This document shows, one piece after another, positions 48,702 to 59,661 of a DNA stretch of 64,000 nucleotides. The position numbers were made by a program, and so were the translations under genes. The first letter of the stretch is position 1; each line of letters starts with the position of its first letter. Origin of the DNA: Nipponacmea schrenckii. Taxonomy: Eukaryota; Mollusca; Gastropoda; Lottiidae. Location: assembly GCA_030562195.1 (NCBI GenBank), contig CM060199.1:31392338-31456337 (forward strand). Direction: 5' to 3'. The notes beneath the pieces are model-generated. The model was not told where the DNA came from. It saw nothing but the letters and a program-made list of their open reading frames with translations, and did no database searches.

Positions 48702-49201
48702 NNNNNNNNNNNNNNNNNNNNNNNNNNNNNNNNNNNNNNNNNNNNNNNNNNNNNNNNNNNNNNNNNNNNNNNNNNNNNNNNNNNNNNNNNNNNNNNNNNN
48801 NNNNNNNNNNNNNNNNNNNNNNNNNNNNNNNNNNNNNNNNNNNNNNNNNNNNNNNNNNNNNNNNNNNNNNNNNNNNNNNNNNNNNNNNNNNNNNNNNNNN
48901 NNNNNNNNNNNNNNNNNNNNNNNNNNNNNNNNNNNNNNNNNNNNNNNNNNNNNNNNNNNNNNNNNNNNNNNNNNNNNNNNNNNNNNNNNNNNNNNNNNNN
49001 NNNNNNNNNNNNNNNNNNNNNNNNNNNNNNNNNNNNNNNNNNNNNNNNNNNNNNNNNNNNNNNNNNNNNNNNNNNNNNNNNNNNNNNNNNNNNNNNNNNN
49101 NNNNNNNNNNNNNNNNNNNNNNNNNNNNNNNNNNNNNNNNNNNNNNNNNNNNNNNNNNNNNNNNNNNNNNNNNNNNNNNNNNNNNNNNNNNNNNNNNNNN
49201 N
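48702..49201. other. Assembly gap, 500 N
   Basis: A run of exactly 500 N, a common fixed-size scaffold gap, so the true distance is unknown. Plus-strand LINE sequence enters on the left and minus-strand BEL/Pao sequence leaves on the right; the two need not be adjacent. Frames drawn through the N run are meaningless. Confidence 0.99.
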
Positions 49202-52082
49202 ACCAACTATAAAGTCCTGGGTAATAGGGAAAGACAAAACTGTCCTAACATCTTTAAACTCGACAAAAGTTTCACTATCTGTAGATTCTACAACAATATC
49301 AACTAACTCACTATCAACTTCTTCAGATCCAGTAATCCTAGTAATAGTAAATGAACGTTTTGTACCAAATACAGTATATCCTGCTCATACGACCACCTTT
49401 ATTAAGAGCCCACCTTCAATAAACGACCACAATAAATTCACCCCTACGAGTTTTCAATGTAATTATCGACTAATAAGCGGCCACCTTCATTACGCGACCA
49501 GCGGCCATGTATTTATACTCCCAATTGATTAAAATAACTCAATTAAGCGACCATGACACTTTTGATTATCTCCCGTAACAAAAATCAAGTTCACGCGTCG
49601 GTGATATTCAATGAGATTATCTCTAATCGGTAATTGGATAATCTTCTACAGATTAATTTTATAGCTTGTTGCTGATTAATATTGAAAGATATCATCGTAT
49701 TAACAATCATTATAAAGTACTGTAAAGGCTTCAATATTTCGTTTTTGGTAAAATTTAGACTACCGTAAATTTGATCAGAAAGCGAAAGTAGGGTATTCCG
49801 GATGTTGTTATAAAAACATATTAATCAGGTGAAAATGGAATAAAGCGTGTTAACAGGCAATTAAAAGTAAAGAAGGATATCTCTTATTGATTAAAGGTAG
49901 AGAATTTTGACTTTGAAAACGATAATAACTGTGAGAACTTTGGTATCTAAAAGAAAATAAAATACGACAAAATAGAGTATCCCGTCGGTAGATAGGAGAT
50001 AGCATGCAAAAGCAGTAGAAACTATACATGTATGAGTAACAGTAAGATCCTATGATTTCCAAAACGTCAAAACGAAATGGTTTTGCAGTTCCTCTCTTAA
50101 GAGGCCACCTTCACTCAGCGACCGTTTTTGAATATTCCCTTGAGTGGTCTCTGAATGCAGGTTCTACTGTATATTCAACTTATCAACCAAACTTTGCAAT
50201 ACCAAAGTGATTTCAGAACCTGTGTCATGTAAAGTGTAATTATTATAAATTTTATCAGAACCTTTCTTCCGAATTCTAACTGGAATAATTCCTACGCAAA
50301 TATGATTATTACCAGCCCCAGTTGCGACGTGCTATCAGGTATACCATGTAGTCATGTATTGTGGGGTCTTTCACATTTTCTGCACTTAAAATCTGTGGTC
50401 TTCGTAGATTTAGATTTCTTTGTCCACTTTTTGAGTTATCTGCTTTGGGTTACTGGTCTTTGATGAACACGTTTATCTTGAGGTTTCCTGGAAAAAATTA
50501 GACAAGTCTTCACCAAACTCGTTGTTTGCAAGGTTGGCTCTTTCCTTCCCAAAACTTAAGAAATCTGAGAATTTAGGTCTACCAGCACAGTCAATTATCC
50601 TCCCTGCCTTTTCTTTCCATTTAGCACACAAAAACATAGGCAATTTCCTATTTAAATCAATTAGAGTGTTCATATGATTATGTTCTTGAACATAGTTTGG
50701 TCCCATGCCAGTAAGAGTTCTTTCACAAATTTCAAATTCTCGCACAAATGGCATCAAAGAATTTCAATTAGCAGTTTCGATCTTTTATGATCACCGGGTG
50801 GTATTACATGACTGATAGGTGCAAAATTATTAGGATAAATTAAACCATTAGACATTGTTATCGTTAATAAGTGATCCCCTTCTAATATTATGTGAATTAT
50901 ACAAAGGCAAATTATTTGCATAAGAACTTACAGGTATATTAACATGATGCATAGGCACAGGCACACTAGGGGGCATAGAACAATGTAAATTATCAAGATT
51001 GTGTCGAGCAAATAAATCAGAGAAGGATGAACTATGATTAATATTAGATACAGGTATTGCATTACTTACACTTAATACAGGTAAATTATTGGATAATGGG
51101 GGTGAATTAACAGGTGAAACAATATTACCAGAGGAATAATGCACAATATGCGCAGGTAAATTCTGACTGGTCATAGAATTAACAATAATAGGTCTCCTGA
51201 CTAATTAACATTACTTTGACTTTGTACTCTAAAATTAATATCCAATATAACAGGATGATTTTCATTTACATGTGTAACAACATTCTGAAAATTAGCATGC
51301 TCAAAATTATTACCATTGTCAACAAATACAGGTACATCTAAATTACTAGCACTAGCTATTGGCATATGAACAATAGAATATGTTACAGGAAAATCAATAG
51401 AATTATTTACAGGACAGTTAGCTTGCACTGACAGATCAATAGGAAAATCTGAAATACTATTTGCATTATAAGACACATTGGGAATTTCTTCATGAGGTAA
51501 ATTTAGAGTTGGCATAGAATCAGAGACATTTCTAGGCTTAACATTAGACACAGTAGTAGCTCCTGCACAATACTTTGACTAGCAGAATAAAATATTTGAC
51601 TGAACCAAAAACTATTTGTTTGGATACACTGTGAATTAACACTAGTTCTGTCATTTTTAAACTCAAAGTCTATAGCTTCGTTCTGAATGACTAAACTGAT
51701 TTCTGCTGCTTTCTCTTCAAGCTGGATCTGCAAAAGTTTCTCCTCATTCTGTAGTTGCAGCATTCTCTCTGACAATGAGGTTTGCTTTTGAAGATGCTCT
51801 CTTTTCTTCTGGGCTAATGCTAGCTGTTCTTTCTATCTCAGATAAGATGGAACTGAGGAAGCATTAGAATTATTGTCTTTACCACCACCAAGTTTTAATC
51901 TTTCTTGATGAATCTCTCCATGTTTTAATGTCTTTATCACACTGGGTTTTTAAATAAACTAAACTGGTATAATCAGGGGTAGATATGTCACAAAATTCAT
52001 CACAAGAAGAAAATAACAATAATACTTGCTCACACAATCTTCTGACTTCTTGTATTTGAGGCTAAAGGGTTGATGCTGCCAT
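49202..52082 (-). mobile_element. BEL/Pao retrotransposon, gag and protease region, decayed
   Basis: From an ATG at 52082 on the minus strand the region reads: an N-terminal stretch with in-frame stops (one six codons in); a Glu/Gln-rich coiled coil (51775-51700); Asn/Ser/Pro-rich gag (about 51550-50850); a segment with KLPMFLCAKWKEKAGR and FSDFLSFGKERANLANNEFG (50757-50473), typical of Pao gag; a zinc knuckle C-x2-C-x3-H-x4-H at about 50384-50346 with a stop inside it; and a retropepsin-type aspartyl protease with DTGS at 50226-50215. The protease is split by a MITE (49372-50169) and continues at 49369-49202 before the gap. RT, integrase and LTRs are not visible. Several stops and frameshifts make it inactive. 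Confidence 0.75.
49372..50169. mobile_element. Pogo-like MITE inserted in the BEL/Pao protease
   Basis: The ends are CAGTATATCCTGCTCATACG and, read in reverse, CAGTAGAACCTGCATTCAGA, about 75% identical TIRs. TA flanks both sides (49370-49371, 50170-50171). Subterminal GGCCACCTTCA/GCGACC words occur near both ends in the same direction (49470-49510 and 50100-50125). Removing the element and one TA leaves the protease frame open across the site, which supports the exact boundaries. It is 798 bp with no transposase. Confidence 0.8.
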
Positions 52083-52089
52083 ATTTGAA

Positions 52090-53190
52090 AAGTTCAACAC
52101 AGGACATGGCACAAATATTCAAAACTTGAGAGTTGGATGCATGTTTTCTTTACTTAATGTTGCCGGCAGGAACAGTGACGCAAATCATATTTGCGTTCCT
52201 TAAAAAATGAGACTATTAACAACATTAATATGAAAATTTATTGTTACTAAAAGTTCAGGAATAAATATTGCATCGCAACAAATAAAATGAAATGAATTTA
52301 CAATAAAATCGACAAATTTGAGGTGCGAGGAAATGTTTAACTATAAAGGAACGATTATAGCGATCTAGACATTTTTTTTATGGACTAGGATGACATCCGG
52401 CCTTCTCGGCATAGGGCCTACTACTCTCTGGCCACATTGATTTATAAATTGAATTTTTTTCTATCGTGTCAAAAATATTTAAAATATAATTTTTAAGTGT
52501 ATGACAGTCGTCTAAAAATGCCTTTGGGTCCATGAAAATATAAGTTTTGAAAATGTTGCATTTAAAATAAACACACTTCCCTCACACTTTCAAACACAAG
52601 AAATTATATGTAAATACATGTATGACCCCCATTTAGGAATGAAAATTCACCTATGTAAAATTATATCAATTTAATTTTGAATGCCTGGCATTTTTATGAA
52701 CCCAACAAAGACAATCTAAGACTCTCAGCACTATTTTGAGGTTAATATTTCAAGTCGTAAAAAATAATTGATAAAATGCAATATAGAATTCAATTTGGTC
52801 AGAGAGTAGTATTATTATACTATTAGATATATATAGGATTATGATAACATAAACCTTTTCAAGGCGATTTTGCCGCATTTTGACTAAGTCAATTGCAATA
52901 ACTCAAAAACTGCCAAAAAATCGCCAATTTCGAACTTGTCCGAGATCTCGTCAATATAAATGAGCACAGACGGACGGACAGGGGTGACGACAATATACGA
53001 CCACATTATAATACTTTGAGACGGGATGGAACTTATTAGCTGACAGACGCAAATGTAAGCGATTGTCTACATTTCAAAGTATTAAAAATGATAACGCTTC
53101 TAACTACCTATGTGAAATCATGCCAACTTCAACTAGAATAATATTCCTTGAGAAATGACAGTGATATACCAATACCTTTCGCAAAAACAA
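52090..53190. other. Non-coding stretch with a decayed AAGGGCAATAACTC unit
   Basis: No gene is supported. At 52860-53000 there is TTGCAATAACTCAAAAACTG, CGAACTTGTCCGAGAT and GACGGACGGACAGG, a single diverged unit of the 161-bp family at 12.3-13.3 kb including its GACGGAC tail. A BEL/Pao LTR could lie here but I cannot define its ends. Confidence 0.5.
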
Positions 53191-53199
53191 GTCTGTATA

Positions 53200-53650
53200 A
53201 TCATTCTTACTTCCACAATGAGAGATTGGAACTCCCTCAACAATGAATCGAAACAATTATTAGACCAGTGTGAATTAAAGTCCACACTTAAATCATCTTT
53301 CAAATTTATATCTGCCCCTGAATTCTTTAACACGGGTAGCAGGCATCTTAATATATTACATACTAGACTCCGCCATTGGTGGAGTATTCTGAGATCTGAT
53401 ATTCATCCTATGGGTTTCGTGGATCATACACGCTGTGATTGTGGATACCATACTGAATCGGCTTTTCATTATTTCGTTGATTGTCCAAAGTTTACCAAGG
53501 AAAGGGGTATCTTATTGAACGATATCAGAACTAATTGTTCATTACAGTATGTTGATCTTGATACGCTCCTTTGGGGTAATTCTTATCTTAATATGGAAAC
53601 CAATATGAAACTATTTCTATATGTTCAAATCACTTCAGCTAATACTATAC
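53200..53650 (+). mobile_element. LINE C-terminal fragment
   Basis: The open frame at 53155-53688 contains RDWNSLNNESKQ, LNILHTRLRHWWSILRSDI and RCDCGYHTESAFHYFVDCPK with FTKERGILL. This is the Cys/His-rich tail (CxC...ESxxHxxxxC) found after the RT in many non-LTR elements. Nothing upstream belongs to the same element, so it is a fragment. Confidence 0.75.
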
Positions 53651-53974
53651 CTGTCTCACCCGATTCGCCTATTGTTAGCTGCTCCTAGCACGACATTGTT
53701 AGTGTCTATTAGCGCTAGTAGCAATAACAAAGGCGCCTTTCCGCCTTCAGAGGTAAATATTAGTTGCTACCAACAGCTAAAAAAGGCTCACATTATAATA
53801 ATAATAATAGTTCACTTATATGGCACAATTTACATTATAATAATCTCATGCACACTGCAGGCAACAGAGGCTAACAATTATACTGCTGCAAACAACTAAC
53901 AAAGGTTAACACTTTTTAAAGACCCACAAACCTTCCAAAAAATAAAATAAATAAAAAAACCTTCCAGAATTTAG

Positions 53975-54858
53975 GTACTACAGGATCTACTTCTAGCCCT
54001 TCTTTAGCTACTACCAGACCTATTTTTTACACTTATATAGCTACCACCAGATCTACCTCTAGCCCGGATATAGTTACTACCAGACATAATATAGCTACTA
54101 CCAGGTCTACACTAGCTGCTACTAGTCCTACTATATCTACCACCTTGTTTACTAAAGCTTCTACCAGGTCTACCATAGCTACTACCTGGTCTACTCTAGC
54201 TGCTACTGGGCCTACTATATCTACTACCAGGTATACTAAAGCTTCTACCAGCACTGTTATAGCTACTAACAGGTTTACTATAGGTACTACCAGGACTACT
54301 ATTGCTAATACCAGATCTACTATAGCTACTACTAGGCCTACTATAGCCGCTACCAACAGGTATACTTTAGCTTCTACCAGTCTACTTTAGCTACTACCAG
54401 ACCTACTGTAGCTTCTACCAGGTCTACTGTAGCTTCTACCAGGTCTACTGTAGCTTCTACCAGACATACTATAGCTACTACCAGACTTACTATAGCTATC
54501 ACCATACCTACTATAGCTACAACCGAGCCTGCTATAGCTACTACCAGGCCTATTATAGCTACTACCAAGTCTATTTTAGCTACCACCAGTCTATTGTAGC
54601 TACTACCAGACCTACTATAGCTATTACCAGGTCTACTGTAGCTTCTACCAGGTTTACTATAGCTACTACCAAACCTCTATAGCTACCACCAGACCTACTA
54701 TATGTACTACCAGACTACTATAGCTACTACCAGGACTACCTATAGCTACTACCAGGTCAACCATACCTACTACCATGCCTACCATAGCTACTACCAGACC
54801 AAGTATAGCTACTACCAGACCTATTAGAGCTTCTACCAGGTCTACCCCAGCCATGATA
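53975..54858 (+). repeat. 21-bp minisatellite, about 42 copies
   Basis: Units are variants of CTACTATAGCTACTACCAGG plus one base, 21 bp apart with occasional 15-bp and interrupted units. Because 21 is a multiple of three, frames stay open on both strands (TIATTRS-type repeats on plus, VAIVGLV-type on minus). These are repeat translations, not supported genes. Confidence 0.9.
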
Positions 54859-55316
54859 CTCTAGATACCAACAACTTACTGGAAACCCTTTGGGAAGAAA
54901 TCGGCCTGAGAGGCGCCGTCTTTAACTGGTTTAAATCATACCTCACATCCAGAACACAATCAGTGTGTATTAAAGATGCCAGATCCAGAAGTCAAACTAT
55001 TTTTTGTGGCGTACCACAAGGATCAGTGCTAGGTCCTATATTATTCATAATTTTTACTAAACCAATAACTAGAATAGCTGCATCCTTTGGTTTAAGCATT
55101 CACCTCTTTGCGGATGATACGCAACTTTACATGAGCTTCAATTCAACTTCTAAACAGACTACTATAGAAAACATAGAAAATTGTCTTGATGTTATGCACA
55201 AGTGGATGACTCAACATTTTCTTAAACTGAATCCAGACAAAACGGAAATACTTATGATTGGTACGCGACAACAACTACATACAGCGAAACTGACAACTAC
55301 CAGTACACTAAAATAA
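54855..55316 (+). mobile_element. CR1/L2-like LINE RT fragment
   Basis: It starts within the RT at the edge of the minisatellite (DTLDTNNLLETLWEE, RGAVFNWFKSYLTSRTQ) and continues in frame with FCGVPQGSVLGPILFIIF, IHLFADDTQLYMSF (catalytic DD) and WMTQHFLKLNPDKTEILMIG, ending at a stop at 55316. The 5' part and the C-terminal domain are missing. It resembles, but is not the same copy as, the element at 28223-29850. Confidence 0.85.
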
Positions 55317-55429
55317 CACTAATCGGATTATCCCCCGAGACCCCATTTCGATTTAAAGAAAAACACGCACAGTTACAATAGAAGAAATGACAAAATTTTT
55401 AAAAGCGCAATTTTAATTAAAATACCAAG
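55317..55429 (+). repeat. Copy of a dispersed repeat (left part), pre-insertion host sequence
   Basis: AATCGGATTATCCCCCGAGA, CCCATTTCGATTTAAAGAAA and TTTTAATTAAAATACCAAG match 60615-60735 almost base for base. The match resumes after the nested MITEs at 56060. It belongs to the ETS-motif-rich repeat superfamily that fills 57.5-64 kb. Confidence 0.7.
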
Positions 55430-56055
55430 GCCCTGTTCCTAGCATTGTGCTTAAGATTGTTAGCTTGCTTAAGTCTAAAACCGACTTCAGACTGAGTAAG
55501 TTTTAATGAAAATGTGTACAAGTTTGAAGTCGTCTTTGGACTTAAGCAAGCTAACAATCTTAAAGGGATAATAGGCGTTAGAATACACTCGTCCTACGGC
55601 TTATATTTGTGTTTCATATTGACTATTAGTTAAATAAGTATGCATCCCACACTTTACCAAATTTTAAAAAGCCACAATAAAAATATATTCGGAATATTAA
55701 AAAAAAAGTGAGCCAGCGACGATTCCATTCAGTTTGAGAATAAAAGCGTCTGGTAAATCAACGCTAAAACATCATTGTGGAATTCAACAGTAGGGGTCAA
55801 GGACGCGTGAAAACTCACATGTTAGAGTTACTTCCCTTTATATTTACACGATTTAAAAATCGCTTGATGGATGGCTCAAGTGTTTTATGATTAACTACTT
55901 TATTTTGGGGATTTATCGGATTTTGGAGGGATTTTGATGTATAGGTAAGTCCACTGATGGGTTTATACTGTTATTGTCCAAATTTGAGTGAACTTAAAAT
56001 TTTATCTTCGTTCTAACGCCTATTATCCCTTTAAGCACAATGCTAAGAACCGGGC
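55430..56055. mobile_element. Palindromic MITE with a second MITE nested inside
   Basis: The outer element begins GCCCTGTTCCTAGCATTGTG, then CTTAAGATTGTTAGCTTGCT. Its far arm reads AGCAAGCTAACAATCTTAA, then, after the inner insertion, GCACAATGCTAAGAACCGGG. The arms are near-perfect inverted repeats of about 48 bp. CAAG lies on both sides (55426-55429, 56056-56059). The related repeat at about 60727-60740 has the uninterrupted junction AAATACCAAGTGTGATAT, that is, an empty site. Confidence 0.85.
55564..56030. mobile_element. TTAA-flanked MITE nested in the outer palindromic MITE
   Basis: TTAA lies on both sides (55560-55563, 56031-56034). The TIR is a perfect 20 bp, AGGGATAATAGGCGTTAGAA. The outer element's intact left arm shows the unoccupied version (AATCTTAAGCAC, read in reverse). 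It is 467 bp, non-coding, and shares the AGGGATAATAGG terminus with copies A, B and C. Confidence 0.85.
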
Positions 56056-56059
56056 CAAG

Positions 56060-56310
56060 GTGTTATATTATAATGGAAAGAAGAGATAAGGTGTAATAAG
56101 AATATGTAAGAAATATTGTCCTTTGTAAATCAGGTCACGTGATAGAGCTCTTTAAAGTTAAAATTCGTGATTTTCAATTGGCTGAAAAACCGGAAGTTTC
56201 AACAAAAGTGAAGAAACCTTTGGGTATATACAAACTTTTAGTTTTACAAAAAGTTAGTCATATCAAATTGCGGCTGATCCGTTACTTCCGTTAAGACAAA
56301 GTTCAAAATT
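56060..56310 (+). repeat. Dispersed repeat, right part, after the nested insertion
   Basis: GTCACGTGATAGAGCTCTT, AAAGTTAAAATTCGTGATTT and TCAATTGGCTG(A/C)AAAACCGG match 60805-60860. It contains CACGTG and CCGGAAGT words. Confidence 0.65.
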
Positions 56311-56772
56311 TTACATGTTTAAAAGTGCTATCTTGTAGACAGAAGTTGAAAGTAATAAACAACAAAAAAAAAAACGCGAATAAAATTGATTAACAATTGT
56401 GTTTTTGTGGCTCTGTCGTTTTTGCTATTTTACAGTGTATTAGTGATCTTTCAAATCTGTATTTTTGCAAGCTGCTGCATGAAGGATTATTTAATATGGT
56501 AAATATATTGGACAATTCAAATATACGGTTATGTTGCTTTTATGGAGCTTTTTTTTCATTTTTTGTGTATATTTCTAAAATTTCTTGCTATGATATTGTG
56601 AACTATGGTTAATTACTACAGAGATAATCTTCAATCGAACAATGGTCCCTTGAAAACCGCTGATCCGAGTCGTGATTCAAGTTGTTTTAGAGTTAGAGGT
56701 GTCAGGGGAGGAAAGAACCCAGTGAAGCGTATCAGAACTGTGATAACAAATAATAGAAACAGAATTAAATAA
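56308..56772 (+). mobile_element. Probable LINE 5' region, copy 1
   Basis: About 465 bp nearly identical to 57016-57478 (offset 708 bp). The distal frame carries SSCFRVRGVRGGKNPVKRIR and TVITNNRNRIK, resembling the basic stretch before the endonuclease in CR1/L2-type ORF2 proteins. Copy 1 is followed directly by endonuclease sequence, which supports that reading. A 71-aa frame (56397-56612) is identical in both copies but has no recognised domain. Confidence 0.5.
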
Positions 56773-56782
56773 TTATATTATG

Positions 56783-57005
56783 GACAATGATTTAGGCGTG
56801 TTAGTGTTGGTGGTGGCGTCGCTAATCTCTTTTAGACCTATCAAGATGTCAGGACTCCGTGCTATGAAAGCTTCGAGATCTTACATTCACTGATAAAAAG
56901 CAGTAGCGAGTCTATCCGCCTAGTGACAATATATCGCCCTCCACCTTCAAGAGCGACTAAACTGACTTTTAATCTATTTATTAAATAATACTCTGAACTT
57001 ATGCA
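56783..57005 (+). mobile_element. LINE AP-endonuclease fragment
   Basis: The translation, with frameshifts, contains VSVGGGVANLF, FEILHSLIKSSSESIRLVTI and YRPPPSRATKLTFNLFI. The GGGVA and (V/L)xxIYRPPxS blocks are characteristic of CR1/L2 endonucleases. It is broken and short. Confidence 0.7.
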
Positions 57006-57015
57006 GGACTAATTA

Positions 57016-57478
57016 TGTTTACATGTTTAAAAGTGCTATCTTGTAGACAGAAGTTGAAAGTAATAAACAACAACAAAAAAAACGCGATCAAAATTGATTA
57101 ACAATTGTGTTTTTGTGGCTCTGTCGTTTTTGCTATTTTACAGTGTATTAGTGATCTTTCAAATCTGTATTTTTGCAAGCTGCTGCATGAAGGATTATTT
57201 AATATGGTAAATATATTGGACAATTCAAATATACGGTTATGTTGCTTTTATGGAGCTTTTTTTTCATTTTTTGTGTATATTTCTAAAATTTCTTGCTATG
57301 ATATTGTGAACTATGGTTAATTACTACAGAGATAATCTTCAATCGAACAATGGTCCCTTGAAAACCGCTGATCCGAGTCGTGATTCAAGTTGTTTTAGAG
57401 TTAGAGGTGTCAGGGGAGGAAAGAACCCAGTGAAGCGTATCAGAACTGTGATAACAAATAATAGAAACAGAATTAAAC
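57016..57478 (+). mobile_element. Probable LINE 5' region, copy 2
   Basis: Near-identical direct copy of 56308-56772. It ends at AGAATTAAACTAG and passes straight into the first 1.09-kb repeat unit, whereas copy 1 continues into endonuclease sequence. The differing right-hand neighbours show that this copy was truncated or joined secondarily. Confidence 0.55.
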
Positions 57479-57481
57479 TAG

Positions 57482-58569
57482 AATTGCTTACAATTATGAA
57501 CGTATTTCGAGAGCCTTAAAATATTATGTAGGCTAAATTTGCAATGACCTACATCTAGACAATATAATGGATATCAGTTTACCTAGTTTTCAAAGTCATA
57601 AAATAATTAGGTCACACCTTCCGTAACGGTTAATGATGGCGAAAATATGAAAATTATCAATTTTTGCTGTATTTAAGTACACTTATCTCTATGAATTTTT
57701 TAAGTAAGCCAAATTAAAAAATATCTACTCTTAGACAATATATTGAATATTATTTGACCTAATTTTCAAGGTCATAGATTAAGTGGGTCACACCTTCCGT
57801 AGCCGTTAAAGTGACCTAATTTTGAAAAAATCGAAATTTAAATAATTCGAAAGAAAATACGAAATTTGAAAATCGGTCTCCAAGAAAAGGTAGATAATGA
57901 TCCATTGTATCTATGTGCTAAATTTCATCAAAATCGGTCTATCAGTAGTGTCTGAATTTCGGATTTAAGAATTGTAACGAAAATTCAAAATGGCGGCCGA
58001 TATGGCAGCTTGACCTAATTATTTAGGTCAAATCAATTACTATTGACAAGTTATTTATAAAACAGTTTTCACTTTTCACCTAGCAGTTATAGACCGGAAG
58101 TTACGTAATTACGTCATTTGAGGATAAACCGGAAGTGGAATTTTTTTTTTCACATTTTTTCAAAAATCATAATCATATCGCCTATCAACTGGTAAAGTTT
58201 CAAAATTTTACCATTTATATTAAAGGAGAAATCACGGTCTGAAATTTTTGCCGATGACCCTTGAATATTGAATTGCAAATCGTGGGTAAAATAATTAATC
58301 TAATTGCATAAAACCTATAATTGTTAGTTGACAAATACATTGAAGTTTTCAAATCTGAAAATCCGGTCAAAATCGAACTGAAAATAAACTTGCTAAAGCA
58401 AAAAAACCTCAACTTCCGGTTCTCACTTCCTGTCAGAGATAGAACTTCCGGTTTTGTTTTATTTGATAATAGAAATCATTCTAAGATCAACTGTAGATTT
58501 AGAATTTCTGCACCTTTTACCAGTTTGTCTGCAAACTCATCCAAGAATTACAAAAAAAAAAAAAACTAG
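57482..58569 (+). repeat. Long repeat unit 1 (about 1.09 kb)
   Basis: It starts AATTGCTTACAATTATGAAC after a CTAG and ends in an A tract. Contents in order: GGTCACACCTTCCGTAACGG, TTTCATCAAAATCGGTCTAT, AAAATGGCGGCCGATATGG, GACCGGAAGTTACGTAATTA, ACGTCATTTGAGG, AAACCGGAAGTGG, CTTCCGGTTCTCACTTCCTG. Unit 2 follows at an offset of 1088 bp. The 82-aa frame inside recurs in units 2 and 3 but has no motif and is probably repeat-borne chance. Confidence 0.9.
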
Positions 58570-59661
58570 AATTGCTTACAATTATGAACGTATTTCGAGA
58601 GCCTTAAAATATTATATAGGCTAAAGTTGCAATTACCTACATCTAGACAATATATTGAATATCATTTGACCTAGTTTTCAAAGTCATAAAATAATTAGGT
58701 CACACCTTCCGTAACGGTTAATGATGGCGAAAATATGAAAATTATCAATTTTTGCTGTATTTAAGTACACTTATCTCTATGAATTTTTTAAGTAAGCCAA
58801 ATTAAAAAATATCTACTCGTAGACAATATATTGAATATTATTTGACCTAATTTTCAAGGTCATAGATTAAGTGGGTCACACCTTCCGTAGCCGTTAAAGT
58901 GACCTAATTTTGAAAAAATCGAAATTTAAATAATTCGAAAGAAAATACGAAATTTGAAAATCGGTCTCCAAGAAAAGGTAGATAATGTTCCATTGTATCT
59001 ATGTGCTAAATTTCATCAAAATCGGTCTATCAGTAGTGTCTGAATTTCGGATTTAAGAATTGTAACGAAAATTCAAAATGGCGGCCGATATGGCAGCTTG
59101 ACCTAATTATTTAGGCCAAATCAATTACTATTGACAAGTTATTTATAAAACAGTTTTCACTTTTCACCTAGCAGTTATAGACCGGAAGTTACGTAATTAC
59201 GTCATTTGAGGCTAAACCGGAAGTGGAATTTTTTTTTTCACATTTTTTCAAAAATTATAAACATATCGCCTATCAACTGTTTAAGTTTCAAAATTTTACC
59301 ATTTATATTAAAGGAGAAATCACGGTCTGAAATTTTTGCCGATGACCCTTGAATATTGAATTGCAAATCGTGGGTAAAATATTTAACCTAATTGCATAAA
59401 ACCTATAATTGTTAGTTGACAAATACATTGAAGTTTTCAAATCTGAAAATCCGGTCAAAATCGAACTGAAAATAAACTTGCTAAAGCAAAAAAACCTGAA
59501 CTTCCGGTTCTCACTTCCTGTCAGAGATAGAACTTCCGGTTTTGTTTTATTTGATAATAGAAATCATTCTAAGATCAACTGTAGATTTAGAATTTCTGCA
59601 CCTTTTACCAGTTTGTCTGCAAACTCATCCAAGAATTACAAAAAAAAAAAAAAAAAAAAAA
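58570..59661 (+). repeat. Long repeat unit 2
   Basis: Tandem to unit 1, only scattered substitutions apart, ending in a longer A tract (about 22 A) before CTAGAGCCGTACG. Same motif order. Confidence 0.9.

Noticed and set aside
48481..49237. Frames of 187-243 codons through the N run
   Set aside because: Most codons are NNN; only the first 73 codons of the plus-strand frame belong to LINE sequence.
52090..52860. BEL/Pao LTR
   Set aside because: No paired LTR, primer-binding site or target duplication could be identified; the other end is lost in the gap.
54033..54854. Hydrophobic VAIVGLV-repeat frames on minus and TIATTRS-repeat frames on plus
   Set aside because: They arise from a 21-bp tandem repeat; the unit length keeps frames open without selection.
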